This document shows, piece by piece, positions 30,353 to 38,775 of a stretch of DNA of 50,737 bases (the stretch's first letter is position 1; every line of letters begins with the position of its first letter). Made by a program: the position numbers and the translations under genes. Location: the NCBI RefSeq assembly GCF_016765675.1, contig NZ_JAESWB010000171.1:1-50737 (forward strand), given 5' to 3'. The stretch comes from Neobacillus paridis. Its GTDB lineage: Bacteria; Bacillota; Bacilli; Bacillales; Cytobacillaceae. The notes under the pieces are model-generated. The model made no database searches. It was not told the DNA's origin and saw nothing but the letters and a program-made list of their open reading frames with translations.

Positions 30353-30520
30353 ATTGACGCGCTGCTCCTTTCAATTGGCGGGTTGCACTTTTTGATTGGC
30401 GCTTTTCCCGCTCCTATTGGCGCCTTGCTCCTTTCAATTGGCGTTTTTCCCGCTCCTATTGGCGCGTTGCTCCTTTCAATCGGCGTCTTATCCGTTCCAA
30501 TTGGCGCACCTAAAATTAAT
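30353..30520. repeat. 21-bp tandem repeat array (about eight units)
   Basis: Units begin at 30353, 30374, 30395, 30416, 30437, 30458, 30479 and 30500, exactly 21 bases apart. Each starts ATTGGCG or a one-base variant. Two unit types alternate in part: one ends TTGCTCCTTTCA and the other TTTTTCCCGCTCCT. Because 21 is a multiple of three, both strands stay open and yield spurious heptapeptide-repeat ORFs. No ribosome binding site supports translation. Confidence 0.92.
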
Positions 30521-30614
30521 ACCACAAAAATTTCTACCAATCTCCAAGTATTCCACAAATTTCTTTATTTTTCAGCAAATAAAGTGTACACTATTTCTTA
30601 AGTGAATATAGCTT
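30521..30614. other. Leader upstream of the cobalamin riboswitch
   Basis: AT-rich segment that should hold the promoter of the cobalamin-controlled unit. TACACT near 30590 is a possible -10. No gene. Confidence 0.35.
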
Positions 30615-30805
30615 GCAGGGAATAGGTTGCTAATTCGTTAGCTTAATAGGGAATCCGGTGAAATACCGGAGCTGTTTCCGCAACTGTAAGTGCTGATGAA
30701 ATAAGAAATAGCCACTGTTTGTCAAAGAGTCAAAGACTCAACTTCAGGCAAATGGGAAGGTTCTTAGAGTAAAATGATGCACAAGCCAGGAGACCTGCCT
30801 ATTCT
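30615..30805 (+). promoter_or_regulatory. Cobalamin riboswitch
   Basis: The conserved blocks appear in order: AGGTTGC, AATAGGGAA, CCGGTGAAATACCGG, then the B12-box-like CCGCAACTGTAA, a variable peripheral region, and AGCCAGGAGACCTGCCT. It is followed by a terminator before the adenosyltransferase-like gene, so bound adenosylcobalamin should stop transcription. Confidence 0.95.
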
Positions 30806-30887
30806 TGAACGTATTATGCTCTTCGGAAGATAAGAGGATTGTACGGCAGATTTCATCTGGTTCTTACATATTTTAGCAAGAATCTAC

Positions 30888-30921
30888 AGCCGGCCAATTT
30901 TTTATCTGGGCGGCTTTTTTG
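30888..30921 (+). terminator. Terminator in the cobalamin riboswitch expression platform
   Basis: AGCCGGCC pairs imperfectly with GGGCGGCT, followed by TTTTTT. It lies between the aptamer and the first gene. Confidence 0.75.
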
Positions 30922-31054
30922 TATTTAAAAACAAATTGTCGGTCGGATAACTTAAATAAACAAACCATCTTTATATATTTGTCTTACTCTTCTTCCGAGG
31001 AACTTGATATCGCAGGTGTTTCACAAAAATAAAATTACAAGGAGGAGAGTAATC

Positions 31055-31606
31055 ATGCCAAAAAAAGACTTGCGATTTCTTTGTTATCCCTTTATGCGTG
31101 AGTCAGCCTCGACCGTCGATTTTGAAATCCGGACCGATTCATTAACGACGAAAATTGGCTTGGCCGCGTCATTAACAAAGGATATCCCGATTATCCACGA
31201 AGATTTACTGTATCTGCTTCCCATGGCCTACCATCTTAATGGCTCAGCACGGGGAAAGCTTGCCATTCAAGAGAAAGATTTAGAACGATTAAGCATGATG
31301 TATGATTTTTATGAAGCTGAGGTGAAAGATCGCATTGATCAGTTCCTGCTTCCTTATGGAACGACGGCCGCCTGTGTTCTTCATACTTGCAGGAGTGAAG
31401 CCAAAAAATCTGTCAGAGCTCTACATAAGCTGAGTCTCGAAAAAGAAATTCCGGAAATTCTGTTCGACTACACTCACTTGCTGGCGAATGTCCTGTTTTT
31501 GATGGCGGTTTATACCAACAAGCAGAACGGCATCCGAGAAATTCCATTTATCAGTAAATCCTATCCAGTAAGACAAAAAAGGAACTTGGAGGGTCAAAAT
31601 CAATGA
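31055..31606 (+). CDS. ATP:cob(I)alamin adenosyltransferase-like protein (PduO type)
   Basis: A 183-residue helical protein. It has RTDSLTTKIG near the start and a C-terminal helix with CRSEAKKSVRALHKL, which resembles the conserved CRRAER-type helix of PduO adenosyltransferases. HLLANVLFLMAVYTN then corresponds to the final helix. The expected ATP-binding start TGxGDxG-type loop is not obvious, so this is a divergent member and catalysis is uncertain. The ATG at 31055 follows AGGAGGAG by seven bases. A longer frame from 31004 lacks a site. Placement under a cobalamin riboswitch and a four-base overlap with a BtuF-like gene support a cobalamin role. Confidence 0.72.
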   Translation: MPKKDLRFLCYPFMRESASTVDFEIRTDSLTTKIGLAASLTKDIPIIHEDLLYLLPMAYHLNGSARGKLAIQEKDLERLSMMYDFYEAEVKDRIDQFLLPYGTTAACVLHTCRSEAKKSVRALHKLSLEKEIPEILFDYTHLLANVLFLMAVYTNKQNGIREIPFISKSYPVRQKRNLEGQNQ

Positions 31607-32550
31607 AAAAGAAATATTTACTCAGCATATTAACTATGATCATCATGATTGTTTTTGCAGCTGGCTGTCAGTCAAATGAAAAAAGCACGGCTACTGCTAA
31701 TCCGCAAAAGCCCGCAGCAAAAACAACTTCGTATTCGGTAACGGACGACAGAGGGAAAAAAATTACTTTTAAAAAGGTTCCGGAAAAGATCGTATCCTTG
31801 CAGCCAAGCAACACGGAAATATTATTCGCCTTGGGTGCCGGTAATAAAATCATCGGTGTGACTGATTTTGATAACTATCCAAAAGAGGCAAGTAAGATTG
31901 AGCGGGTATCTGATTCTGTTAAAATGAATGCTGAAAGAATTATCGAACTCAAGCCTGATGTAGTGTTGGCCTATACAATTGGAGATAAAAACGCGCTTAA
32001 ACCGCTGGAAGATGCCGACATTCCCGTTTTTGTGATTCAATCGGCTACTACTATTGAAGATGTCTATGGCGATATCGCACAAATTGCTGAGGTCATGGGG
32101 GTTAAAGAGAAAGGCGAACAGCTTGTTGAAGAGATTCAGTCACAAGTTAAACATGTCGAAGAAAAACTACAAGGCATAGAGAAACAAAAGCGGGTCTACT
32201 TCGAAATCAGCCCGTCACCAGACATTTATACAACCGGAAAAAATACATTCCAGCAGGAAATCCTGCAAAAAGCAGGGGTGGAGAATGTCTTTGCTAAACA
32301 AGAAGGCTGGGTAAAACTTTCAGAAGAAGATGTGGTCAAGCAAAACCCCGAGATCATTGTCACGACGGTGAATTATACAAAAGACCCGATTGGCGAAATC
32401 AAAGCCCGAAAAGGGTGGAAAACGATCAATGCCATTCAAAAAAATAACGTCTATCAATTAGACCCGGACATCCTGTCCCGCCCAGGCCCAAGAATCGGCG
32501 AAGCAGTAGAGCTGGTAGCTAAAACTGTTTATCCTGAACTATTCAAGTAG
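31603..32550 (+). CDS. Cobalamin-type ABC transporter substrate-binding lipoprotein (BtuF-like)
   Basis: A 315-residue lipoprotein. The signal helix ends in the lipobox FAAGC (Cys22), followed by a low-complexity linker. The periplasmic-binding-protein fold of the BtuF/FecB class then has VTDDRGKKITFKKVPEKIV, SLQPSNTEILFALGAGNKI, ELKPDVVLAY, ISPSPDIYTTG and a final SRPGPRIGEAVELV. It overlaps the adenosyltransferase-like gene by four bases (ATGA). Metal-siderophore binding is an alternative from sequence alone, but the riboswitch points to cobalamin or a precursor. No permease or ATPase partner lies in the window. Confidence 0.88.
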   Translation: MKKKYLLSILTMIIMIVFAAGCQSNEKSTATANPQKPAAKTTSYSVTDDRGKKITFKKVPEKIVSLQPSNTEILFALGAGNKIIGVTDFDNYPKEASKIERVSDSVKMNAERIIELKPDVVLAYTIGDKNALKPLEDADIPVFVIQSATTIEDVYGDIAQIAEVMGVKEKGEQLVEEIQSQVKHVEEKLQGIEKQKRVYFEISPSPDIYTTGKNTFQQEILQKAGVENVFAKQEGWVKLSEEDVVKQNPEIIVTTVNYTKDPIGEIKARKGWKTINAIQKNNVYQLDPDILSRPGPRIGEAVELVAKTVYPELFK

Positions 32551-32586
32551 CCTGGAGGAACGAGGGTCTTCCCAATACTCTTATAC

Positions 32587-32636
32587 AAAAAAATAATGAG
32601 AACCAATCATATTACAAAAGCTGGTTGGTTCTCACT
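32587..32636 (-). terminator. Terminator between convergent genes
   Basis: TGAGAACCAA (32597-32606) pairs perfectly with TTGGTTCTCA (32625-32634). The minus strand has a long U-tail (ATTATTTTTTT), so it chiefly serves the minus-strand membrane-protein gene. It may also stop the btuF-like transcript. Confidence 0.8.
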
Positions 32637-32692
32637 GTTTACAATTTTAGGTATTTGCTGAAACGATTGCCTTAAAAAAACGTTAGGGTATT

Positions 32693-33217
32693 TCACCTAA
32701 ACACGTCGTTCGGAACATCAAATATTTTCCACAAAAACAAAACAAAGACGAAAGAGAAAAGCCATGCCAGCCATGGACGGGTATAGTGGACTCTAAGGGT
32801 GATGAACATAACGACATTAAACAAGATGGACCAGGCAAGATTCCATCCATTGTAATACTTGATTAGGTTAAAAAAGTTATCGACTAATTCATTAGCAATG
32901 TAAAGCAATACCCAGCCGGTAATATACAATATTTGTTTGATTCTTTTTTCCGGAAATTTGGATAAGTAAATAAACGTGGTGGTGGGATATTTAATAGCCA
33001 TAATTGAGAAAGAGACATGGGCATTAGTCAATCCGATATTTTCATCGATTCCTTGCGGGTTATACTTCCACATCGGGTAACAGTCAGATAATAAATAGAG
33101 ATATAAAAAATCCCCCAGCAAAAAGAACAGATAGGTAGGATAGTACTTATGCCAATTCTTAAGGTCACCCCATTTAAAAAATGCAAACAGCCAAATTAAT
33201 GCGTAAACTACATTCAA
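32693..33217 (-). CDS. CBO0543-family membrane protein
   Basis: A 174-residue integral membrane protein with about five predicted helices (near 1-12, 25-45, 92-112, 125-140 and 145-168). Aromatic-rich motifs include GDLKNWHKYYPTYLFF, MWKYNP and ELVDNFFNLIKYYNGWN. The family is common in Bacillus and has no known function. It appears monocistronic. The ATG lies close after the AGGATG-type site. Confidence 0.78.
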   Translation of the reverse strand: MNVVYALIWLFAFFKWGDLKNWHKYYPTYLFFLLGDFLYLYLLSDCYPMWKYNPQGIDENIGLTNAHVSFSIMAIKYPTTTFIYLSKFPEKRIKQILYITGWVLLYIANELVDNFFNLIKYYNGWNLAWSILFNVVMFITLRVHYTRPWLAWLFSFVFVLFLWKIFDVPNDVFR

Positions 33218-33297
33218 AATGCAACATCCTCCAACATTATTACTAACTATATTATTTCCACTATTTTCCTAAAATAACATTTTTTATTAGACATACA

Positions 33298-33370
33298 AAA
33301 AAAGTGCCTGCACCACCCCAAAATTATCGATGAATCCCCGACAAATTGCAGGCAGTGACAGGCACTTATC
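33298..33370 (-). terminator. Terminator after the permease gene
   Basis: On the minus strand AAGTGCCTG and CAGGCACTT pair across a long loop, followed by TTTTTTTTG. The TGCCTGTCAC motif recurs in other terminators of the window. Confidence 0.75.
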
Positions 33371-33384
33371 CCCAATCACTCGTG

Positions 33385-34740
33385 TTATGTAAGTGATGAA
33401 GTCTGATCAGTCTCCTCAAAATTCACTTTTGTGATATTCGTCTTAAAGATCTTCAATTGAATAACCATATAAGTTAAACCAATGATGACCCAAATAATCC
33501 CACCAATCAGGGCATCCGCGCTTAGGTGATACCACAAGATTCCCGTCGTTCCGGCTCCAAGGAGCGGCATGATGACATAATTGAAAAAGTCTTTTCCTGT
33601 TTTATATTTCTTTTGGTGAAAGACGAAATGAGCAAGTACTGACAAATTGACGAATGTAAAGGCAATGAGTGCGCCAAAATTTATAACGGATGCGATTAAC
33701 TCAAGTGAAGGAGTAATCGCTAGCAATGAAACAATACCGACCAAAATAACGTTAAATGCCGGTGTGCGAAATTTCGGATGAACATAACCAAAAGCCTTTT
33801 TCGGGAGAACCCCATTGCGCCCCATTACATATAGCAGCCGAGAAACACTTGCATGTGAGGCAAGCCCAGATGCAGCTGTTGCGGCAAATCCCCCTGCAAC
33901 CAAAAATATTTTGAAAATCGTGCCGCCAACGAACAATCCAATCTCAGGCAGAGTGTTGTCGGTTACTTTAAAGTTTGCTAGATTGGGGAACAAGGCTTGG
34001 GCGAAAAAGGATGAAACTAGAAAAATCGCTCCACCGATTAAAACCGTTAAAATGATCGCTCTTGGCAGTGTTTTTTCATCAACCGCCTCTTCGGCGTACA
34101 TCGTTATCGCATCAAATCCAATAAAGGAAAAACAGACAACGGTTGCCCCGGCTAAAACCGCTCCGAGTTGTACATTGGAATGATATAAAGGTGTTAAAGT
34201 AAAAATGGTTCCTTGGCCCATTCCATTGGTAAGCTTAATAGAGGCAAGTACGATAAAGGCGACAATCAGGAAGAGAGAAAAAATGACCAGAGTTGCATTT
34301 GCATTAGAGGTTTTACCCATACTCCAGACATTTAAAATCGTGACAATCGCAACATAGGAAACCACCCATATCCAAGCCGGGAGATTAGGAAAAAATGATT
34401 CCATATAAAGGCGAATAATAAGGGCATTTACCATTGGGAGAAGAAGATAATCAAGTAAGGCTGTCCAGCCAACCATAAATCCCAGATATGGGTTCATCGT
34501 CTCTCGCGTATACGTATAGGCTGATCCGGCACTTGGAAATACTCGTACCATTTTTCCGTAGCTAATCGCCGTGAATAACATGACAATTAAAGCAGCTAGG
34601 TAGGCCATAGGAACAACGCCATTTGTTTCATCCGATACAATTCCAAACGTATCAAACACAACGGTTGGTGTCATATACCCCAATCCAAGCCCGACAATTG
34701 CCCATAGTCCCAGTGAACGCTTAAGTGTTACATTCTCCAA
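33385..34740 (-). CDS. APC-family amino acid/polyamine permease
   Basis: About 451 residues with 12 predicted membrane helices. Helix 1 contains VGLGLGYMTPTVVFDTFG, the broken substrate-binding helix. FPSAGSAYTYTRETMNPYLGFMVGW and CFSFIGFDAITMYAEEA are typical of the amino acid-polyamine-organocation superfamily, close to putrescine-importer-like proteins. The TTG at 34740 has GGGGAG seven bases upstream. A GTG at 34749 lies too close to that site. The promoter and terminator bracket it as a single gene. The substrate is not predictable. Confidence 0.9.
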   Translation of the reverse strand: MENVTLKRSLGLWAIVGLGLGYMTPTVVFDTFGIVSDETNGVVPMAYLAALIVMLFTAISYGKMVRVFPSAGSAYTYTRETMNPYLGFMVGWTALLDYLLLPMVNALIIRLYMESFFPNLPAWIWVVSYVAIVTILNVWSMGKTSNANATLVIFSLFLIVAFIVLASIKLTNGMGQGTIFTLTPLYHSNVQLGAVLAGATVVCFSFIGFDAITMYAEEAVDEKTLPRAIILTVLIGGAIFLVSSFFAQALFPNLANFKVTDNTLPEIGLFVGGTIFKIFLVAGGFAATAASGLASHASVSRLLYVMGRNGVLPKKAFGYVHPKFRTPAFNVILVGIVSLLAITPSLELIASVINFGALIAFTFVNLSVLAHFVFHQKKYKTGKDFFNYVIMPLLGAGTTGILWYHLSADALIGGIIWVIIGLTYMVIQLKIFKTNITKVNFEETDQTSSLT

Positions 34741-34776
34741 TTGCACCACTCCCCCTATTTTTAAAACTTTCTTACT

Positions 34777-34805
34777 ATTATAACAATTTGACAGAGTTTT
34801 AACAA
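34777..34805 (-). promoter_or_regulatory. Promoter of the permease gene
   Basis: On the minus strand TTGTTA, 17 bases, TATAAT, about 35 bases before the start codon. This is a near-consensus vegetative promoter. Confidence 0.85.
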
Positions 34806-34924
34806 TAATCAGAAATTTTCATTCCATTGGAGTGGAATCTCTACAAGCAGTGACAGGCAGGTTCATCTTTTGGACATGTCCCTCCAATCCACCTCATATA
34901 TTGATGGAAGAAGGATGTGAGTTC

Positions 34925-35845
34925 ATGGTCCAGTTATTTCTTTTTTTACTTTTCATAGGATTGTTTATTTACGGCATGACACTGTTAAGGTCAGGTCTTT
35001 TTAATCTATCTGCAGATTCTTTGAAAAAATGGATTCTGAACGTAACGGATACCCCCTTGAAAGGGGTTTTAGTAGGAATTATTATCACTATTTTGCTACA
35101 AAGCAGTTCCGCCGTTTTGATTATTACCGTAGGATTCGTCTCAGCCCGGCTGCTTACCTTCCCGCAATCAATCGGAATTATTTTAGGATCCAATATCGGC
35201 ACCACGATGACAACCGAATTAATTACCTTTAATATTGAATCCTATCTTATTCCGATCGCGATTATCGGGGCTATTCTTGCCCTTATGAAAAAGAAAAATC
35301 TGCGTAGCATGGGATTGATTTTATTAGGAATTGCTGTTGTGTTTTCGGCGATTCGCGGCTTTGAATACTTGGCTGCTCCGTTAAAGGATATGGATTTGAT
35401 TAATGAATGGCTGCTGACCATCGATAAACACCGTTTGTATGCGGTTGTGACGGGTATCATTCTTTCAGCCATTATCCAGTCGAGTACAGCAACAACCGCG
35501 ATTGTTATGGGGTTTCTTACAGCAGGAACGATGCATTTAGATACAGGGATCGCAATTGTCCTCGGGGCCAATATCGGAACTTGCGTTGATGTTTTTCTCG
35601 CTTCCATCGGGTCAGGTAAAGAAGCGAAACTAACCGCTTACGCTCACATCTGGTTAAATGTCCTAGGTGTAGCTGCTTTTTATCCTTTTATTGGCGGCCT
35701 CGCTAGTCTAGGAGCTCAGCTTTCCAATCAATCGGACGCACAACTCGCCCATATCAGCGTGATCTTTAACGTTATATCTTCCTTAGTTGTCCTTCCGTTC
35801 ACAAATCAATTCGCCAAGTTTATTACAAAATTACATGGTCGGTGA
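34925..35845 (+). CDS. Na/Pi cotransporter-family protein
   Basis: A 306-residue membrane protein with two inverted-type halves, each with the signature QSS motif: LLQSSSAVLIITVGFVSA and IIQSSTATTAIVMGFLTAG. Each is followed by a glycine-rich ILGSNIGTT or VLGANIGTC helix. This is the PF02690-type core without a C-terminal PhoU domain, similar in size to B. subtilis YqeW-like proteins. It probably moves phosphate or another anion with sodium. The ATG at 34925 follows AAGGATGTGA. The frame is open to 34832 but without a site. Confidence 0.9.
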   Translation: MVQLFLFLLFIGLFIYGMTLLRSGLFNLSADSLKKWILNVTDTPLKGVLVGIIITILLQSSSAVLIITVGFVSARLLTFPQSIGIILGSNIGTTMTTELITFNIESYLIPIAIIGAILALMKKKNLRSMGLILLGIAVVFSAIRGFEYLAAPLKDMDLINEWLLTIDKHRLYAVVTGIILSAIIQSSTATTAIVMGFLTAGTMHLDTGIAIVLGANIGTCVDVFLASIGSGKEAKLTAYAHIWLNVLGVAAFYPFIGGLASLGAQLSNQSDAQLAHISVIFNVISSLVVLPFTNQFAKFITKLHGR

Positions 35846-35861
35846 CGTGACTTTTTCATTT

Positions 35862-36017
35862 CTGCTTTCGGGCAACTAGACCGCTCCTGGCTGACCGAAA
35901 TGGCTCCTTTTTTCTGTTTTCGGGCAACTAGACTGCTGCTTGCTGACTGAAATGTTTTCTTTTTCTGTTTTCGGGCAACTAGACTGCTGCTTGCTAACTG
36001 AGCGGATAACTATTTTC
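35862..36017. repeat. 52-bp tandem repeat, three units
   Basis: Units start at 35862, 35914 and 35966 (period 52). The shared core is TTTCGGGCAACTAGAC followed by a GCT-rich segment and TGACTGAAAT-like sequence. A diverged single unit lies near 25130. The period and the TTTCG...TAGAC core recall the larger array at 50173-50611. Confidence 0.82.
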
Positions 36018-36057
36018 ATTTTTCGGTAACCTGGCAGCCACCTCCCTCTTCCAGCTC

Positions 36058-36125
36058 AAAAAAACTGCCTGTCACCGCCCGGATACTGGAGATATCAGTT
36101 CAACCGTTTCCAGACAGGCAACAGG
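36058..36125 (-). terminator. Terminator after the carboxyltransferase gene
   Basis: On the minus strand GCCTGTCTGGAAAC pairs with the GTATCCGGGCGGTGACAGGC side across a loop, followed by AGTTTTTTT. Confidence 0.75.
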
Positions 36126-36136
36126 CATATTTTTAA

Positions 36137-37675
36137 TCAAACAGGATAAACCCCATGTTTACGTTCCGAAAATACCAGATACTTAGACATATAGAATTCT
36201 AAACGAGTGGCCAGTTCTTCGCGAAGACGATTGGGTTCGACGATATCATCAATAATCAGATCTGAAGCGAGCCGGTAAATATCGATATCCTGACGATATT
36301 CTTCGCGTTTTTCGGCGATGAAGGCGGCGCGCTCCTCCTCTGGTAAACTGGCAATCTTATTGGCATATACCGCATTAACGGCAGCTTCCGGCCCCATCAC
36401 CGCAATCGCCGCCGTTGGCAGGGCGATACAGCAATCCGGTTCAAATGCAGGACCGGCCATGGCATACAATCCGGCCCCGTAAGCTTTACGGACAATGACA
36501 GTCATTTTGGGAACAGTTGCTTCACTCATTGCCGAAATCATCTTGGCGCCATGGCGAATTATACCTGCCCGCTCCACATTGGTTCCAATCATGAATCCCG
36601 GTACATCGGCCAAAAACAACAGCGGAATATGGTAGGCATCACATAAATTAATAAACTTGGCCGCTTTATCGGCGCTGTCATGAAATAGCACGCCCCCTTT
36701 TACCCGCGGCTGATTGGCGATAATTCCAATCGGCTGGCCGTTGATCCGCGCAAGGCAGGTAATCAATTCCGGAGCAAATAATTTCTTTATCTCACAAATG
36801 GTATCCGCGTCAACAATGCGCTCAATCAATTGATACATATCAAAAGGGGCATTCTGATTCTTTGGAATAATTTCCTCGATTGATTTTTCGAAGGAAGTTG
36901 GCGGCTTTGCTGCTGCTTTCTCCGGTTTTTCGGAAAAATTATTCGGGAAATAGGTAAGATAGTTGCGGGTAAAAGCGATGGCTTCATCCTCACTTTTGGC
37001 TAAAACATCCCCACAGCCGGAAACGGAGCAATGCATCCTAGCACCGCCCATCTGTTCCAGTGTCACTTTTTCACCGATCACCATCTCCGCCATCCTTGGC
37101 GAGCCCAGATACATCGAGGCGTTGCCTTCCACCATCACCACGATGTCGCAAAAGGCAGGGATATAAGCTCCCCCGGCTGCCGATGGACCAAATAAAAGGC
37201 AAATTTGCGGAACTTTCCCCGACAATTTAACTTGATTATAAAAAATCCGGCCGGCTCCTCTTCTTCCCGGGAACATTTCCAATTGATCGGTAATTCTTGC
37301 TCCGGCAGAATCGACAAGATAGAGCAGCGGACAACGCAGCTTTTCCGCTGTCTCCTGAATGCGTATGATTTTCTCCACGGTCCGCTGTCCCCAAGAACCT
37401 GCTTTTACAGTTGAATCATTGGCCATCACACACACGGTTCGGCCATGAATTTTCCCGATTCCGGTGACAACTCCGTCCGCCGGAAGGTCTCCGGCGAGTA
37501 GATTGGCGAACATCCCGTCCTCCGCTTGAAGACCGTTATCCAATAATAATCTGAGACGATCGCGGACAAACAATTTCCCCTGTTCCCAATTCTTTTTATG
37601 ATATTTCTCATGCCCCCCTTTTAATACGGTTTCTTTCCTTTGCTGGTAATCTGATTTTGTATTGACTTCGTTCAA
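36137..37675 (-). CDS. Acyl-CoA carboxylase, carboxyltransferase subunit (YngE-like)
   Basis: Biotin-dependent carboxyltransferase beta subunit of 512 residues. It has two crotonase-type halves with GPSAAGGAYIPAFCD (first oxyanion loop) and FLADVPGFMIGTNVERAGIIRHGAKM, and KAYGAGLYAMAGPAFEPD in the second. It moves a carboxyl group from carboxybiotin to an acyl-CoA, probably methylcrotonyl-CoA or propionyl-CoA. AAAGGAGG precedes the ATG. It is the last gene of the acyl-CoA operon. The biotin carboxylase and biotin carrier partners normally encoded beside it are missing from the window, so it must borrow them or be orphaned. Confidence 0.92.
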   Translation of the reverse strand: MNEVNTKSDYQQRKETVLKGGHEKYHKKNWEQGKLFVRDRLRLLLDNGLQAEDGMFANLLAGDLPADGVVTGIGKIHGRTVCVMANDSTVKAGSWGQRTVEKIIRIQETAEKLRCPLLYLVDSAGARITDQLEMFPGRRGAGRIFYNQVKLSGKVPQICLLFGPSAAGGAYIPAFCDIVVMVEGNASMYLGSPRMAEMVIGEKVTLEQMGGARMHCSVSGCGDVLAKSEDEAIAFTRNYLTYFPNNFSEKPEKAAAKPPTSFEKSIEEIIPKNQNAPFDMYQLIERIVDADTICEIKKLFAPELITCLARINGQPIGIIANQPRVKGGVLFHDSADKAAKFINLCDAYHIPLLFLADVPGFMIGTNVERAGIIRHGAKMISAMSEATVPKMTVIVRKAYGAGLYAMAGPAFEPDCCIALPTAAIAVMGPEAAVNAVYANKIASLPEEERAAFIAEKREEYRQDIDIYRLASDLIIDDIVEPNRLREELATRLEFYMSKYLVFSERKHGVYPV

Positions 37676-37730
37676 TTATAGTTCCTCCTTTTGGCGGCCA
37701 GGCACCATCTGAAGATAGTAACTGGATCGT

Positions 37731-38525
37731 TTATTTCCCTTTATATTGAGGAGCCCGTTTTTCGGCAAAGGCTCGCAGTCCTTCCAATCTGTCCTCGGTG
37801 GGAATCAGGGCATCATAGGCCAACTCTTCTATTTTGAGGCCGGTGGCTAAGTCCACTTCCAGTCCTTTGTTAATCGCCAGTTTGGCCTGCACCAGCGCAA
37901 GCGGCCCATTTTTCACCATTGCAGCGGCAAGCTCCAGCGCTTTTTCTCGCACCTCTGACTGGGGAACGACGTATTCGAGCATGCCGACTGCCGCCGCCTC
38001 CTGGGCCGATAATCGTTTCGCCGTGTAAATTAATTCCTTTGCTTTGCCCAGACCGATTAATCGGGGCAGGCGCTGAGTTCCTCCGGCCCCGGGAATAATC
38101 GCCAGGGAGGTTTCGGTAAGACCAAGTTTGGCTTCGGCTGCCCCGATCCGCAAATCGCAGGCAAGCGCCAGCTCCAGCCCGCCGCCAAAGGCCGCACCAT
38201 TCATCGCGGCGATGACCGGCTGCGGCAACTCTTCAACCTCTTTAATCACGGCACCAATGAGACGGACTGTCTGTCTTACCTCGGAATCGGTCATTCCCTT
38301 CCGCTCTTTTAAATCGGCACCAGCACAAAATACCTTGGTTCCAGAACCGGTCAAGATCACAACTCGAACATCTGGATCATGTCTAATGTCAGCTACTGCT
38401 TCTTGAAGATCATAAAGCATCTGTTTGGAAAAAGCGTTTGCCGCTTCAGGACGGTTCAATGTGATCCAGGCAATTCCATTATTCAGCTTTTCTAGCTGTA
38501 CTGTTTTCACGGCCATTTCCTTCAC
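37731..38525 (-). CDS. Enoyl-CoA hydratase/isomerase family protein (YngF-like)
   Basis: A 264-residue crotonase-fold enzyme. It has the CoA-binding GSGTKVFCAGADLKE and the second oxyanion and catalytic segment AAMNGAAFGGGLELALACD. The two acidic residues expected for hydratases lie in LGLTETSLAIIPGAGGTQRL. It likely hydrates methylglutaconyl-CoA or a similar enoyl-CoA. The GTG at 38525 follows AAGGAGG closely. The ATG at 38516 is an alternative. It is 55 bases upstream of the carboxyltransferase gene. Confidence 0.92.
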   Translation of the reverse strand: MKEMAVKTVQLEKLNNGIAWITLNRPEAANAFSKQMLYDLQEAVADIRHDPDVRVVILTGSGTKVFCAGADLKERKGMTDSEVRQTVRLIGAVIKEVEELPQPVIAAMNGAAFGGGLELALACDLRIGAAEAKLGLTETSLAIIPGAGGTQRLPRLIGLGKAKELIYTAKRLSAQEAAAVGMLEYVVPQSEVREKALELAAAMVKNGPLALVQAKLAINKGLEVDLATGLKIEELAYDALIPTEDRLEGLRAFAEKRAPQYKGK

Positions 38526-38585
38526 AACCCCCCTCCTTTCTACAAGATTGTCAGCTTGCTAAACTTGTTTTTCAATCCAGCTGCT

Positions 38586-38769
38586 TAAATGAAAACTCGT
38601 CGACTGGCGAGTCCTTAAGGACGGTTCATGAGGCGTAGTTGAATTTATGCGACATAAAAAAGCATAAAATTTGGAAAAATTTTATACTTTCTTATTAGTC
38701 CACTATGCAGGGCAAAATCAACGCTGCACCACAAAGAATGAAAATAGTTATCCTTTCACGGTAGCTAAA
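38586..38769. repeat. Dispersed repeat, copy 2 (full length)
   Basis: About 180 bases closely matching 42406-42577 throughout and 15447-15541 in its left part. It includes GTCCTTAAGGAC and, further on, CAAAATCAACGCTG and GAATGAAAATAGTTAT. It fills the gap between the acyl-CoA synthetase stop and the enoyl-CoA hydratase start. In yng-type operons this is where the biotin carboxylase, carrier and lyase genes lie. Confidence 0.9.
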
Positions 38770-38775
38770 AATTTT

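Noticed and set aside
30313..30605. Repeat-protein ORFs on both strands (API/SIG heptapeptides)
   Set aside because: They arise because a 21-bp repeat has no stops in several frames. There is no ribosome binding site, and they overlap a terminator and a riboswitch leader.
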